Below, piece by piece: positions 48,272 to 58,060 of a stretch of DNA of 64,000 bases (position 1 is the stretch's first letter; the number at the start of each line of letters is the position of its first letter). The translations under genes and the position numbers were made by a program. Source of the stretch: Saccharum officinarum (taxonomy: Eukaryota > Streptophyta > Magnoliopsida > Poales > Poaceae); assembly GCA_020631735.1 (NCBI GenBank), contig CM036191.1, forward strand, positions 40,221,335 to 40,285,334, read 5' to 3'. Below the pieces are notes generated by a model, which saw only the letters and a list, made by a program, of their open reading frames with translations, did not search any database and was not told the DNA's origin.

Positions 48272-50775
48272 CTAGGGATCCGACGAGGGAACAGAAGTTG
48301 TCGAGTCGAGTGCCGAGGAGCGCGGAGTGATCACAAACTGAGAGGTATCCTCCTTAGACTCTGAACTGTCAGGCTGACCCTTTGTAGATAGACATGGCAG
48401 TGAAGCAGTCTGGGTGTGTGGAGCAGGTGCAGGAACTGAAGATGAAGTAGCAACAATAGGAGCAGTCTCTGTCACCTGAGCCTGAAAAATATCAAGAGTG
48501 GGAGGATCTATCGAAGCAACTAACGATGACATAGTCTCTGTAGTCCTGGCCCCTGACACTAGAAGAATGACAGTCTCAGAAGCTGACATCCCTGAAGAAG
48601 TCATAACTGTGGTGTGCGAGGGAGTCGGCTGACCAGTCAGCTCGATGTAGGAGGCACTCAAGTCGGTGAAAGGAGTGCCCGAGAGAAGGTGAGGTATGGG
48701 CTGAGCTGGTGGAGTGAACCCCGTCTGAATAGGAGTGTAGCTCGGGGACTGAAATGTTTGAGGAACCTGCTGCTAGGGAGAGGTAAACTAAAAGCTCGGC
48801 TGTCCCTGACTCTGAAGTCTACTGACTGTAGTGCTAGAGTAAGGATAGACGGTGGTGGAGGTACCCCAACAGTGATGAGATGTCACAGGAGCTCAAGGTA
48901 CTGCTGCTGGGTGGCTGCCTACTGCCTCTGCATCTCAAACTGTTGCCTCTGAAACTCCAGCTGCTGCCTCTAGAACTCGTCCTGACGAGCCTGAATCTGA
49001 GCAAATGCAGCAGCTGTGTCCTGAGCCTGTCGCTGCATCTGAACCTCCTGTCTCTCCTGAGCCTGGGTCAGCCTCTCAAGTATAGCCACCATGGCTGGGT
49101 CTGAGCGGGAGGCTGATCCTGAACCACCGGCCTCATGGTCGTGAGACCGAGGAGAGCGGTACCGGAGGATGGGCTGGTAATCCTCGTCAGTGCTGTCAGT
49201 GGCAACATCCTCAACTGGATCAGCTGGCTAAGTATCAAGATCTGCAAGCTCGGCCTCAGCAAGACCCTCTACGGTATTGTCCTGCTCAGCTGCTGTCTCT
49301 AGAACCTCTAGCCTCTGACGCTGTTCTAGCCTAGGTGCCTACTCTCTAGTCACTAAAGCCCACAACTGTCAAATATCATAATCTGGAATGCAGTAGTGGT
49401 ATCAGATATCTCAGATCTAATCTCTACAGGCTGGTCACATGCAGATCAAATAATAAAACAGATCCAATGAGAATAAGGTAGCTGCCGGTGACCCTTGAAG
49501 CCCTCTGCTAAAGTGTCCTCCATCTCACATAGCATCAGATCCCAAATATCAAACGGTGTCTGTGAGATGAGGTGATGAACAACCCAGAGCTGCATCCGTG
49601 TCAGGCCCTCTCTGTATCCTAGCCTCGGTAGAAGAGTTTGCCTCACAATAGCATCTAGCACTATGGCAAGGGGTGTCAAGCTAGCAGGTGTACGTCTGGA
49701 CCCCTCGCCAAACGGCTCACGGAAGCAGGGTCTGATCAAGTCTGTGGGTGGCACTGTACCTCCGTGAGGATGTCTTAGTGGTGAAGTCTGTCCAAAGCAC
49801 AGCTGGTGAATCTTCGTCTCTAAAGAAGGAAGTCTGAGAATCTCCCGTACCCTGGTGCTGTACAGTCTACGGTCACGGCCTCAGAATGCAAAGTGTATGA
49901 ACTCATGAGCAGGGTCAATCCAAGGTGAGGAGTAGAACTCTCTGACCCAAGTCCTGCAGTAAGCTCCAATCCGTCCTAGAAAGTCTGACAGACTAGGTAG
50001 AAAGGACAAGTGTGGACGGAGCTGCTCACCAACCACCTCAACTAAAGCCTCAAGGCGACAGACTCTCTGAGGTCTGAATGCAATCCCGCTGTCGACGTAG
50101 GCTCTGTAGAAATCCTCATGCAGAGGTGTGTAGAAGCCCTCTGAAGCTCAGGGATCCTACTGAGGTGGAAACCACCGACTAACCTCGACAAACCTGAGAG
50201 CCTGTACCTATCGAGCTGTAGCTCCCCTGAGGTAAAAGTGCTCAACTAGGGGGTGACCTAGAGCCCTAGGAGGTGGATGACCTCCACGATGCTGGCCCTC
50301 TGGCCTAGGAGTCACCTGAGCACGCGTATGTCCTGAGCGACAACGCGGTGGAGTCTGAGCGGTCTGCTCCTCTGTCTCCTTTGTGGGCTGCTCTACAGGT
50401 GGGTCCTCTGTGGGCTGCTCTGCAGGTGGGTCCTCTCGTGCCCTTTGTGGCCTCAGTACCGAGCTGTCGATCATCAAGATGAAAGCGACGCTCACCAATG
50501 TGAATCCCACTGCCTCTGCCACCCCTCTCTGCACGCTCTGTAGCATCAGCGATGGCCTGTGCAATCTCTCCCTCAGTGGGTGTCCTCTTTCTCTTCTTGA
50601 CGGCTAACTTCTTGCGTTTGCCACGGGCTACCTCTGTCACCCTGGGAGGACTTTTATCCTCGTCACTCGGTCCACCTCCAACATTCTTGCAGCGAACCAT
50701 ACTGACAGAACTCTGTAGCTGAGAAAACCCTGAAAGGCAAGATGGTGTACTAACACTCGTGAGGCTTGGCCTCAA
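48272..50775 (-). pseudogene. Broken retroelement protein, not recognised
   Basis: Read from 50775 leftward, it begins with a basic segment (KRKKLAVKKRKRTPTEGEIA at about 50590-50640, resembling a nuclear-targeting signal) and a P/E/Q repeat stretch (AEQPTEDPPVEQPTKETEEQ near 50430). A conserved-looking central domain (RMQLWVVHHLISQTPFDIWD at 49530-49590) follows, then a Q-rich coiled stretch (about 48890-49060) and an S/T-rich tail. It is split by frameshifts near 50500 and by stops, two of them TAG within a QRQQ repeat near 48933 and 48972. I see no zinc knuckle, protease or polymerase. It resembles the long ORF proteins of non-autonomous grass LTR elements; that is inference. Confidence 0.5.
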
Positions 50776-51257
50776 TCCGTATCCGTAGGGTTGGCCTCGG
50801 ATTCATAGTTGATCACCTGACACACACAGAGCACCGACAAGACCCTCTGTAAAGATGGAATAGATAGAGCTACTATTAAGCATTATATTTTAACTAACAG
50901 ACGATCAAGGTCCTTATGAAAGCAAGCATACGAGATAAGAAAGGAATAGATTGCGATAGCTACCTCGGATGAGCGAAACTTCCGATGAAAGGATAAGAGA
51001 CCTTGACGCGCTAGGGTTCCCTAGAAACGACGGACAAACGCTCGCGGAGATGGAAACGCGTGAAGAAACCTCGACGAAGAACGATTTTCGCAAGGCTTCA
51101 TGACGGATTAGGTTAGGTCTCTGTCAGAGGAGGAGCTCGACTCTGGCGGTGCGGCACGGCGGAGATGCGCATGTCGCGGAGGCGAAGCTGTGGCGGCGCG
51201 CGGGATGGCTGGCTGCGGCGGCGCATGGGAAAGCAGCGCGGGCACGAGACAGCGTGG
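50776..51257 (-). other. 5' leader region of the SIRE-like element
   Basis: No supported gene. 50800-51110 is mixed composition, and from 51120 the sequence becomes very GC-rich. By position it should be the leader before the primer-binding site, but that site and the 5' LTR are not seen because the gag-only element is inserted at 51406. Confidence 0.4.
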
Positions 51258-51395
51258 CGGCGTGGGGCAGTGAACGCAAGCGCGGGACGGCGGCTCGTGG
51301 GCGCAAGACGGCGTAGCAGCGTGGGGGAGCGAGCGCGAGCGCGGGACGGCGGGGCGCGGGGTAGTGAGCACGAGCGCGGGACGGCAGCGCGCGGG
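51258..51395. repeat. GC-rich minisatellite-like repeats
   Basis: The core GCGCGGGACGGC recurs about three times (near 51280, 51335 and 51375) in imperfect units of about 40-55 bp with G(A/G)GCGAGC flanks. It ends ten bases before the insertion at 51406. Confidence 0.6.
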
Positions 51396-52475
51396 GGTGA
51401 GACGGTGAAGGGTCGAGATGGCGGACTAGAGGGGGGTGAATAGTCCTTTTTAAAACTTAAGCGTGTTGGCTAACCAAAACAAATGCGGAATTAAACTTAT
51501 TGGTCTAGCCAAGACTACACCCCTCTATCTAAGTTCTCTAGCACCTTGCAAAGATCCTAATTAAGTAACTAAGGTGCTAAGCTTACCAAGAGCTCGCCTA
51601 AACAATTTTAGAGCAAGGTCACACAAACCTATGCACTAGTACTTTGCCAACCGAGGGAGCTCCTACTCAACTAGTGAAGCAAAAGCACAAAGCTCCTAGG
51701 CTCACTAGCAATGCTCAATAACAAGGCAACTAATGCCAAATTAGAGAGCGCAAAACACTTAGCTACACAAACTAAGCAATGTGACTAACAAGGTTACACA
51801 AACCAAATTAGTCACGCAAAGGGAAGCTTCTAACTACACAAGCAAGAAGACAACTAGCAAGCTACACAAGCAAACTAGTTACAAGAGCAACTACACAAGC
51901 ACAAGTATATATGAAAGTAAATACAAGCTTGTGTTACACGAAGGCAAACCACCGAGAAGAGTAGACAATGTTGACACGGTGATTTTCTCCCGAGGTTCAC
52001 TTGGTTGCCACCAAGCTATGTCCCCGTTGTGTCGACCAACACTTCGTGGTTCGGCGGCTAATCGGTCACACACCGAGCCTGTCAAAAGGCGCCGCAATAA
52101 CCTACCAAAAAGTGTGGTAGCTCAATGACACGATCAACTAGAGTTGCTCTTCGCGATCCCCGCGGGGTGAGCACAATCCCCCTCACAAAGCTTCTCCGGA
52201 GCCTCGCACAATCTTCTTGCGAGCTTCCACGGAGCCACAAGCCCCAAGCCGTCTAGGAGGTGGCAACCTCCAAGAGTAACAAGCACCACCGACTTGCAAC
52301 ACGATCACCTAGTGCCACACGATGCAATCTCTCAAAGCAACGCACTAGAATCGCTATCTCACTCGATCCGATGAACACTATCAAGCATGAGTGAGTTAGA
52401 GGGCTCCTAAGCACTACCACACAAGTCACAAAGACTATGGTGTGCTCAGCACATGGCCACAGCCGGCCAAGGTGT

Positions 52476-52484
52476 CTATTTATA
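52476..52484 (-). promoter_or_regulatory. TATA box of gag-only LTR 1
   Basis: TATAAATAG on the minus strand; the palindrome array at 52535-52849 lies upstream of it. The same box is at 56623-56631 in LTR 2. Confidence 0.65.
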
Positions 52485-52534
52485 ACCCCACAGTCAAATA
52501 GAGCCGTTACCCCTTCACTGGGCAGAACACGCGT

Positions 52535-52849
52535 TGACCGGACGCTCCGGTCAGGGTGACCGGACGCGTCCGGTCACTACACGACAACCGTGAACAGTGT
52601 GCGTTAGAACTAGCCGTTGCCCTGACCGGACGCGCTCAACCGAGTGACCGGACGCGACAGTGCCCGCGTCCGGTCGCGTTCCAGTACGCTCCCGTTGAGA
52701 CCGGACGCGTTGGTCCAAACGACCGGACACGCTGGTCGCCCAACGGCTAACTGCGAAACAACGACCGGACGCGCTGGTCCAACTGACCGGACGCGCCGGG
52801 AACGACCGGACGCGCTGGTCCCGTGAAGGACCGGACGCGCTGGTCGCCT
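52535..52849. repeat. GACCGGACGCG palindrome array in LTR 1
   Basis: About ten copies of GACCGGAC lie in 315 bp, including the perfect 20-bp palindrome TGACCGGACGCGTCCGGTCA at 52557-52576. The array runs up to the deletion junction at 52851. Confidence 0.9.
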
Positions 52850-52851
52850 GA

Positions 52852-53673
52852 TCCAAATGCCATAAAATTTGGTGGAGATGTGATTCACTAAGTCATATAG
52901 CAACTGTAAAAATTTGAACTTCATTTGACATCTAGATTGCTACCAGATTTCAAATCTTCCACCACTGCTACATGCTGAAAACTGCTGCACTATAGCTGAC
53001 AATAAATACTCCAAAGCCGAAGCATCTCTTATCCAATTCTCATGAAATTTCTACAGCATCTTCTTTCATAAGTGTAGAGCATGTATACCAAATTTTAAGC
53101 CAATCCAAATAGATTTGATCACTCAAACATGGCTAAGATCACTGCTAGCTCAGATTTTTAATGTAGGACAGATTTCAATACATGAGCTATTCTTCATCAA
53201 AAGTGAATCAAACTTGAAACTAACTTGTTTGAATACTTTCATAAGACATATATCCATTCAATCCACTTACTAAATGTCATCTCATGAATTTATCCAACAC
53301 AAACCAATCCAAACTTGATTACTAAGCTTTTAATCCATTCAAACATCTCATAGCAAGCAACATTGCATATATATCCAATTTAATCAACTCATATGCACCC
53401 AAGTGAAATGATCAACAAGAGATATACCTTGGTTAGCTCATGATCATCCAAAAGCAAGCTTTCAACTTGAATATTTGCAAGCCATCAAATATATCCAATA
53501 AATCACCACAATCTTTAATATTGCACTTATATGTTGTAGCACTTGGACTTCACTTATTTTGACTTGGCATTGGGATTGGATATGCATTGAGCTTCATAAC
53601 TTGACTCAATATATGATGGACAAAATGAAACCAATTGAATCAAGCCTCCAATGCCGATGGTACCTACAAACAA
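52852..53673 (-). mobile_element. Interior downstream of gag (first unit)
   Basis: AT-rich sequence following the gag stop on the minus strand, with no frame and no polymerase. It is identical by eye to 60586-61407. Confidence 0.7.
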
Positions 53674-55500
53674 TCATCCACTCTTTGATGGTACCCAAAC
53701 AAGTTTGGGTCCTCTCAAGTTAGGTGCAACATACTTAGGCATTGCCTTAGTATGAATAGCGGGATGTTTTGCAATAGCAACTATAGAGGTACCATTTACA
53801 TCCTTTCTAAGCATATTAGTATTATTAATTGAACTAGGCTTAGAATCATTACCTAGGGGACATGAATGAGCATTGTGTCCCCTTTCCCGGCATGAGTAGC
53901 ATCTTCTCTTTGATTGAGCCTTTTCTTCTTTGCTCATATGATGCTCCTCATTGCCTTGCCTCTCACGAGTTGCTTGAGCCTTCTTCTCAAGCTTGGTAGG
54001 ACACCCCGAGGCGAAGTGTCCCTTATCTTCACATTTGAAGCACTTGATGTGAGCATGTACTTTCTTCTCGATTTGATTCTTGCTCATCATCTTGGCATCT
54101 TGGATTTGCATTGGATGCCTTGCTCTTCCACCCCTTCTTGTTTTCTTCTTCTTTATCATCAAGTCACTAACATCTTCATGATTGATCTTGACTTGAGCTT
54201 GGGGCTTTGCTTTTGGCTCAACTTGAGACTTCTTGGTAGGGCAATACTTGGCAATATGTCCCACGTCATGGCATTGGTAGCACATGAGTTGGGATAGCTT
54301 CTTTGCATCTTGCTTCTTCATAATCTTGCCCTTGCTCTTGTTGTAGCCAATACCACTCTTATCACCATATCTTCTTTGATTGGTCATGATATGCTCAATG
54401 GCGATTTTAGAGTTGTAGCACCTCTCCAACTTGTTGCTCAAATTCTTCACTTCACTTTTGAGCTCATTGTTCTCCTTCAAAAGGTTAGTCTCACAAGACA
54501 TAGAAGTAGAACAAGCATTTAATTGTGAAGAACATGGCATATCTAATAAATCATCACAAGAGATGGATACATGCTTCTTGCCTACATCACAAGGGTTAGT
54601 AATATGTGATTGATTATTTGACCCAAATGATGAGCTCTCACTAGATTTGGTTTCTTCATTAGAAAGCTTATTAGTGAGTAAAGCATGTTCTTGTACCAAG
54701 TTATCATGAGCAACACTAAGTTCCTCATGAGCCAATTTTAGCTCCTCATGTGAACGAGTAGTAACATAAAGTAGATGCTTTTGTTGTTCACATGTGGTCT
54801 TTAGAAACAAGTTTTCTTTTTCAAATTTACTTGCTTTTTCCATTTCTCTTTTTAAGGCTCTTGAGAGTTTATATAAAAGCTCTAAATTTGGATCATCACA
54901 ATCCACAACAAAACCACCAACATGTATCTTATTGTTACCATGTGATGATGTTGAAGAGCTTGTTGAAGCATCACTCTCATAGCCATCATCTTCACCATCA
55001 AGTGTGCATGGAGTAGAATCATTGCTTGCATCACTTGTGGCATTAACATTCTTCTTGTCAAGTGATCTTGTGATATGATCATCTTTGTCATCACTTGACA
55101 GTGAGGTGGAGCAATCCTCCACAACCACCTTGTTGTGGTCATGCTCAACATCCTCATGCGCCTCCTCCTTGGGCTCATCATCATTGGAGATCGCCCCATA
55201 TTTCTCATTTAGAAACACCCAAATCTCATGGGCGGACTTGAAGTCCATGATCTCACAAAGTATGCTACTATCCATAGATCGACAGAAAACATAAGTAGCT
55301 TGGCTATCGAGATATGGGCATTTACTTTGTGCTTGAGTTGCATTCTTTTTATCAATTGCAAAGGAAAAGCCCACATCTACGATCCACCACAATTGAGGAG
55401 AAATAAACTTAAAATTGCATGTCATCCAATTTCTCCACCGTGCAAAGTGTGTGCCATCAAAAATGTGTGGACACTCAACATCTAGCCCATAAGCCGCCAT
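53674..55500 (-). CDS. Gag protein of a gag-only copia-type element, first copy
   Basis: 608 codons, open throughout, starting 37 bp after the primer-binding site. Residues 1-110 resemble the copia Gag N-terminal region (HFARWRNWMTCNF, then HEIWVFLNEKY). Residues 105-185 are acidic and S/D-rich, and 205-290 and 335-365 look like coiled coil (EELKLAHEELSVAHDNL). Three CCHC zinc knuckles of the form C-X2-C-X4-H-X4-C follow at 407-420, 487-500 and 534-547. The chain ends at PNLRGPKLVWVPSKSG, which in full SIRE-type polyproteins stands just before the protease. No protease, integrase or polymerase follows. It probably makes the particle shell and packages RNA, with enzymes supplied by a relative. 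The coding sequence is intact, so the element is young. Confidence 0.85.
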   Translation of the reverse strand: MAAYGLDVECPHIFDGTHFARWRNWMTCNFKFISPQLWWIVDVGFSFAIDKKNATQAQSKCPYLDSQATYVFCRSMDSSILCEIMDFKSAHEIWVFLNEKYGAISNDDEPKEEAHEDVEHDHNKVVVEDCSTSLSSDDKDDHITRSLDKKNVNATSDASNDSTPCTLDGEDDGYESDASTSSSTSSHGNNKIHVGGFVVDCDDPNLELLYKLSRALKREMEKASKFEKENLFLKTTCEQQKHLLYVTTRSHEELKLAHEELSVAHDNLVQEHALLTNKLSNEETKSSESSSFGSNNQSHITNPCDVGKKHVSISCDDLLDMPCSSQLNACSTSMSCETNLLKENNELKSEVKNLSNKLERCYNSKIAIEHIMTNQRRYGDKSGIGYNKSKGKIMKKQDAKKLSQLMCYQCHDVGHIAKYCPTKKSQVEPKAKPQAQVKINHEDVSDLMIKKKKTRRGGRARHPMQIQDAKMMSKNQIEKKVHAHIKCFKCEDKGHFASGCPTKLEKKAQATRERQGNEEHHMSKEEKAQSKRRCYSCRERGHNAHSCPLGNDSKPSSINNTNMLRKDVNGTSIVAIAKHPAIHTKAMPKYVAPNLRGPKLVWVPSKSG

Positions 55501-55536
55501 CCTCTCGGGTCGGTGAAGACCACAAATGAGAGACCC

Positions 55537-55549
55537 GGCTCCGATACCA
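55537..55549 (-). promoter_or_regulatory. Primer-binding site of the first gag-only unit
   Basis: TGGTATCGGAGCC on the minus strand, two bases after the LTR end, is complementary to initiator tRNA-Met except for one base (usually TGGTATCAGAGCC). The second unit has the same at 63271-63283. Confidence 0.9.
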
Positions 55550-55551
55550 CT

Positions 55552-58043
55552 TGAAGGGTCGAGATGGCGGACTAGAGGGGGGTGAATAGTCCTTTTTAAA
55601 ACTTAAGCGTGTTGGCTAACCAAAACAAATGCGGAATTAAACTTATTGGTCTAGCCAAGACTACACCCCTCTATCTAAGTTCTCTAGCACCTTGCAAAGA
55701 TCCTAATTAAGTAACTAAGGTGCTAAGCTTACCAAGAGCTCGCCTAAACAATTTTAGAGCAAGGTCACACAAACCTATGCACTAGTACTTTGCCAACCGA
55801 GGGAGCTCCTACTCAACTAGTGAAGCAAAAGCACAAAGCTCCTAGGCTCACTAGCAATGCTCAATAACAAGGCAACTAATGCCAAATTAGAGAGCGCAAA
55901 ACACTTAGCTACACAAACTAAGCAATGTGACTAACAAGGTTACACAAACCAAATTAGTCACGCAAAGGGAAGCTTCTAACTACACAAGCAAGAAGACAAC
56001 TAGCAAGCTACACAAGCAAACTAGTTACAAGAGCAACTACACAAGCACAAGTATATATGAAAGTAAATACAAGCTTGTGTTACACGAAGGCAAACCACCG
56101 AGAAGAGTAGACAATGTTGACACGGTGATTTTCTCCCGAGGTTCACTTGGTTGCCACCAAGCTACGTCCCCGTTGTGTCGACCAACACTTCGTGGTTCGG
56201 CGGCTAATCGGTCACACACCGAGCCTGTCAAAAGGCGCCGCAAGAACCTACCAAAAAGTGTGGTAGCTCAATGACACGATCAACTAGAGTTGCTCTTCGC
56301 GATCCCCGCGGGGTGAGCACAATCCCCCTCACAAAGCTTCTCCGGAGCCTCGCACAATCTTCTTGTGAGCTTCCACGGAGCCACAAGCCACCAAGCCGTC
56401 TAGGAGGTGGCAACCTCCAAGAGTAACAAGCACCACCGACTTGCAACACGATCACCTAGTGCCACACGATGCAATCTCTCAAAGCAACGCACTAGAATCG
56501 CTATCTCACTCGATCCGATGAACACTATCAAGCATGAGTGAGTTAGAGGGCTCCTAAGCACTACCACACAAGTCACAAAGACTATGGTGTGCTCAGCACA
56601 TGGCCACAGCCAGCCAAGGCGTCTATTTATAACCCCACAGTCAAATAGAGCCGTTACCCCTTCACTGGGCAGAACACGCGTTGACCGGACGCTCCGGTCA
56701 GGGTGACCGGACGCGTCCGGTCACTACACGACAACCGTGAACAGTGCGCGTCAGAACTAGCTGTTGCCCTGACCGGACGCGCTCAACCGAGTGACCGGAC
56801 GTGACAGTGCCCGCGTCCGGTCGCGTTCCAGTACGCTCCCGTTGAGACCGGACGCGTTGGTCCAAACGACCGGACGTGCTGGTCGCCCAACGGCTAACTG
56901 CGAAACAACGACCGGACGCGCTGGTCCAACTGACCGGACGCGCCGGGAACGACCGGACGCGCTGGTCCCGTGAAGGACCGGACGCGCTGGTCGCCTGAGC
57001 AGCGCTCAATGAAACAATGACCGGACGCGCTGAAGAACATGACCGGACGCGACAGTGCCAGCGTCCGGTTAGAGTCCAGTAAGCTCCTTGAACGACCGGA
57101 CGCGTCCGATCATCAGTGACCGGACGCGCCTCGCGTCCGATCATCAAACTGAAATACGCGCAGACACTGAACACTGACCGGACGCGTCCGGTCATTTCAT
57201 GACCGCGTCCGGTGCAGCGTCCGGTCACCTCTGTGACCTCCGTTCGCCTCCGTTTCTTTTCTGGACTTCCGGCGTTGTGGAAAATAGACATTTCAACTTC
57301 TCAAAAACGCCTGAATCCCGCGCTCGTCAGCTCGGCGGGAGGGAGAGAGGAACCCAAACCCTCTCTACTGCTCAAACTTCATCACCTTCGTAAATGTGCC
57401 AACACCAACAAGTGTTCACCACTCTGTGCACGTGTGTTAGCATTTTCATAATCATTTTACCGAAGGAGTTAACCACTCAACTTGCCACGCCACTCGATCC
57501 TAACACGTATGCAAAGTTAGATCGCTCAAGTGGCACTAGATGACCGATATGCAAACAAGTTTGCCCCTCTTGATAGTACGGCCATCTATCCTAAACCCGG
57601 TCATAAACTTCTCTACACACCTATGACCGGTGAAATGGAAATGTCCTAGGTTATACCTTTGCCTTGCGCATTCCATTTCATCTCCATTGATGTTGATGCA
57701 ACACATGCACCAACCAATCACCAAATGATATGATCCACTTCATATCATCACGTGACCGTATTGGTTCATCGATCTTGACCTCACTTGCTCTTCACCGTTG
57801 CCTCGGTCCTTCGGCGCCAAGCCATCACACAACTTGCCCTTCACCCTAGCAACTGGTTCATCAAGCCAAGCCTCATCTTGATCTTCTCCACCTTGGTCAC
57901 ATGACTCCATGTCATGTCCCATATGCAATGAGCTCCTTCATGACACCATCACCTGTGGACTAATCTCCTGTGTATCTCACATAATCACATATTAGTCCAC
58001 CTAAGTTGTCACTCAATTACCAAAACCAAACAAGGACCTTTCA
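55552..58043 (-). mobile_element. LTR 2 of gag-only array (complete, 2,492 bp)
   Basis: On the plus strand it runs TGAAGGGTC...GGACCTTTCA, with inverted termini. It is bordered on one side by the primer-binding site of the first unit and on the other by the polypurine tract of the second unit. It is therefore the 5' LTR of one unit and the 3' LTR of the next. Confidence 0.9.
56682..57228. repeat. GACCGGACGCG palindrome array in LTR 2
   Basis: About fifteen copies of GACCGGAC plus inverted GTCCGGTC copies in 550 bp, with the full 20-bp palindrome at about 56704-56723 and 57175-57194. The minus-strand TATA box at 56623-56631 is about 50 bp downstream in transcription direction. Confidence 0.9.
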
Positions 58044-58060
58044 ATCTCCCCCTTTTTGGT
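58044..58060 (-). promoter_or_regulatory. Polypurine tract of the second gag-only unit
   Basis: AAAAAGGGGGAGAT on the minus strand directly before the LTR start TGAAAGG, the plus-strand priming position. Confidence 0.85.

Larger units (their letters stand above)
51406..52851 (-). mobile_element. LTR 1 of gag-only element (3' LTR, truncated)
   Basis: It starts TGAAGGGTCGAG on the plus strand and matches LTR 2 for about 1,446 bp with roughly a dozen differences by eye, none in the first 600 bp and many at CG sites. At 52851 it jumps directly into interior sequence. Compared with 55552 onward, the distal 1,045 bp of the LTR, the polypurine tract and 2.5 kb of interior are missing. The flanking five bases are GACGG. 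Confidence 0.85.

Noticed and set aside
53914..55485. Plus-strand frames opposite the gag gene
   Set aside because: They are antisense shadows of the 608-codon gag. They have no start context or motif of their own, and the same shadows recur opposite the second gag.
52535..57228. CRISPR-like array interpretation of the GACCGGACGCG repeats
   Set aside because: Spacing is irregular, units are palindromic and the context is a plant LTR. No cas genes are present.
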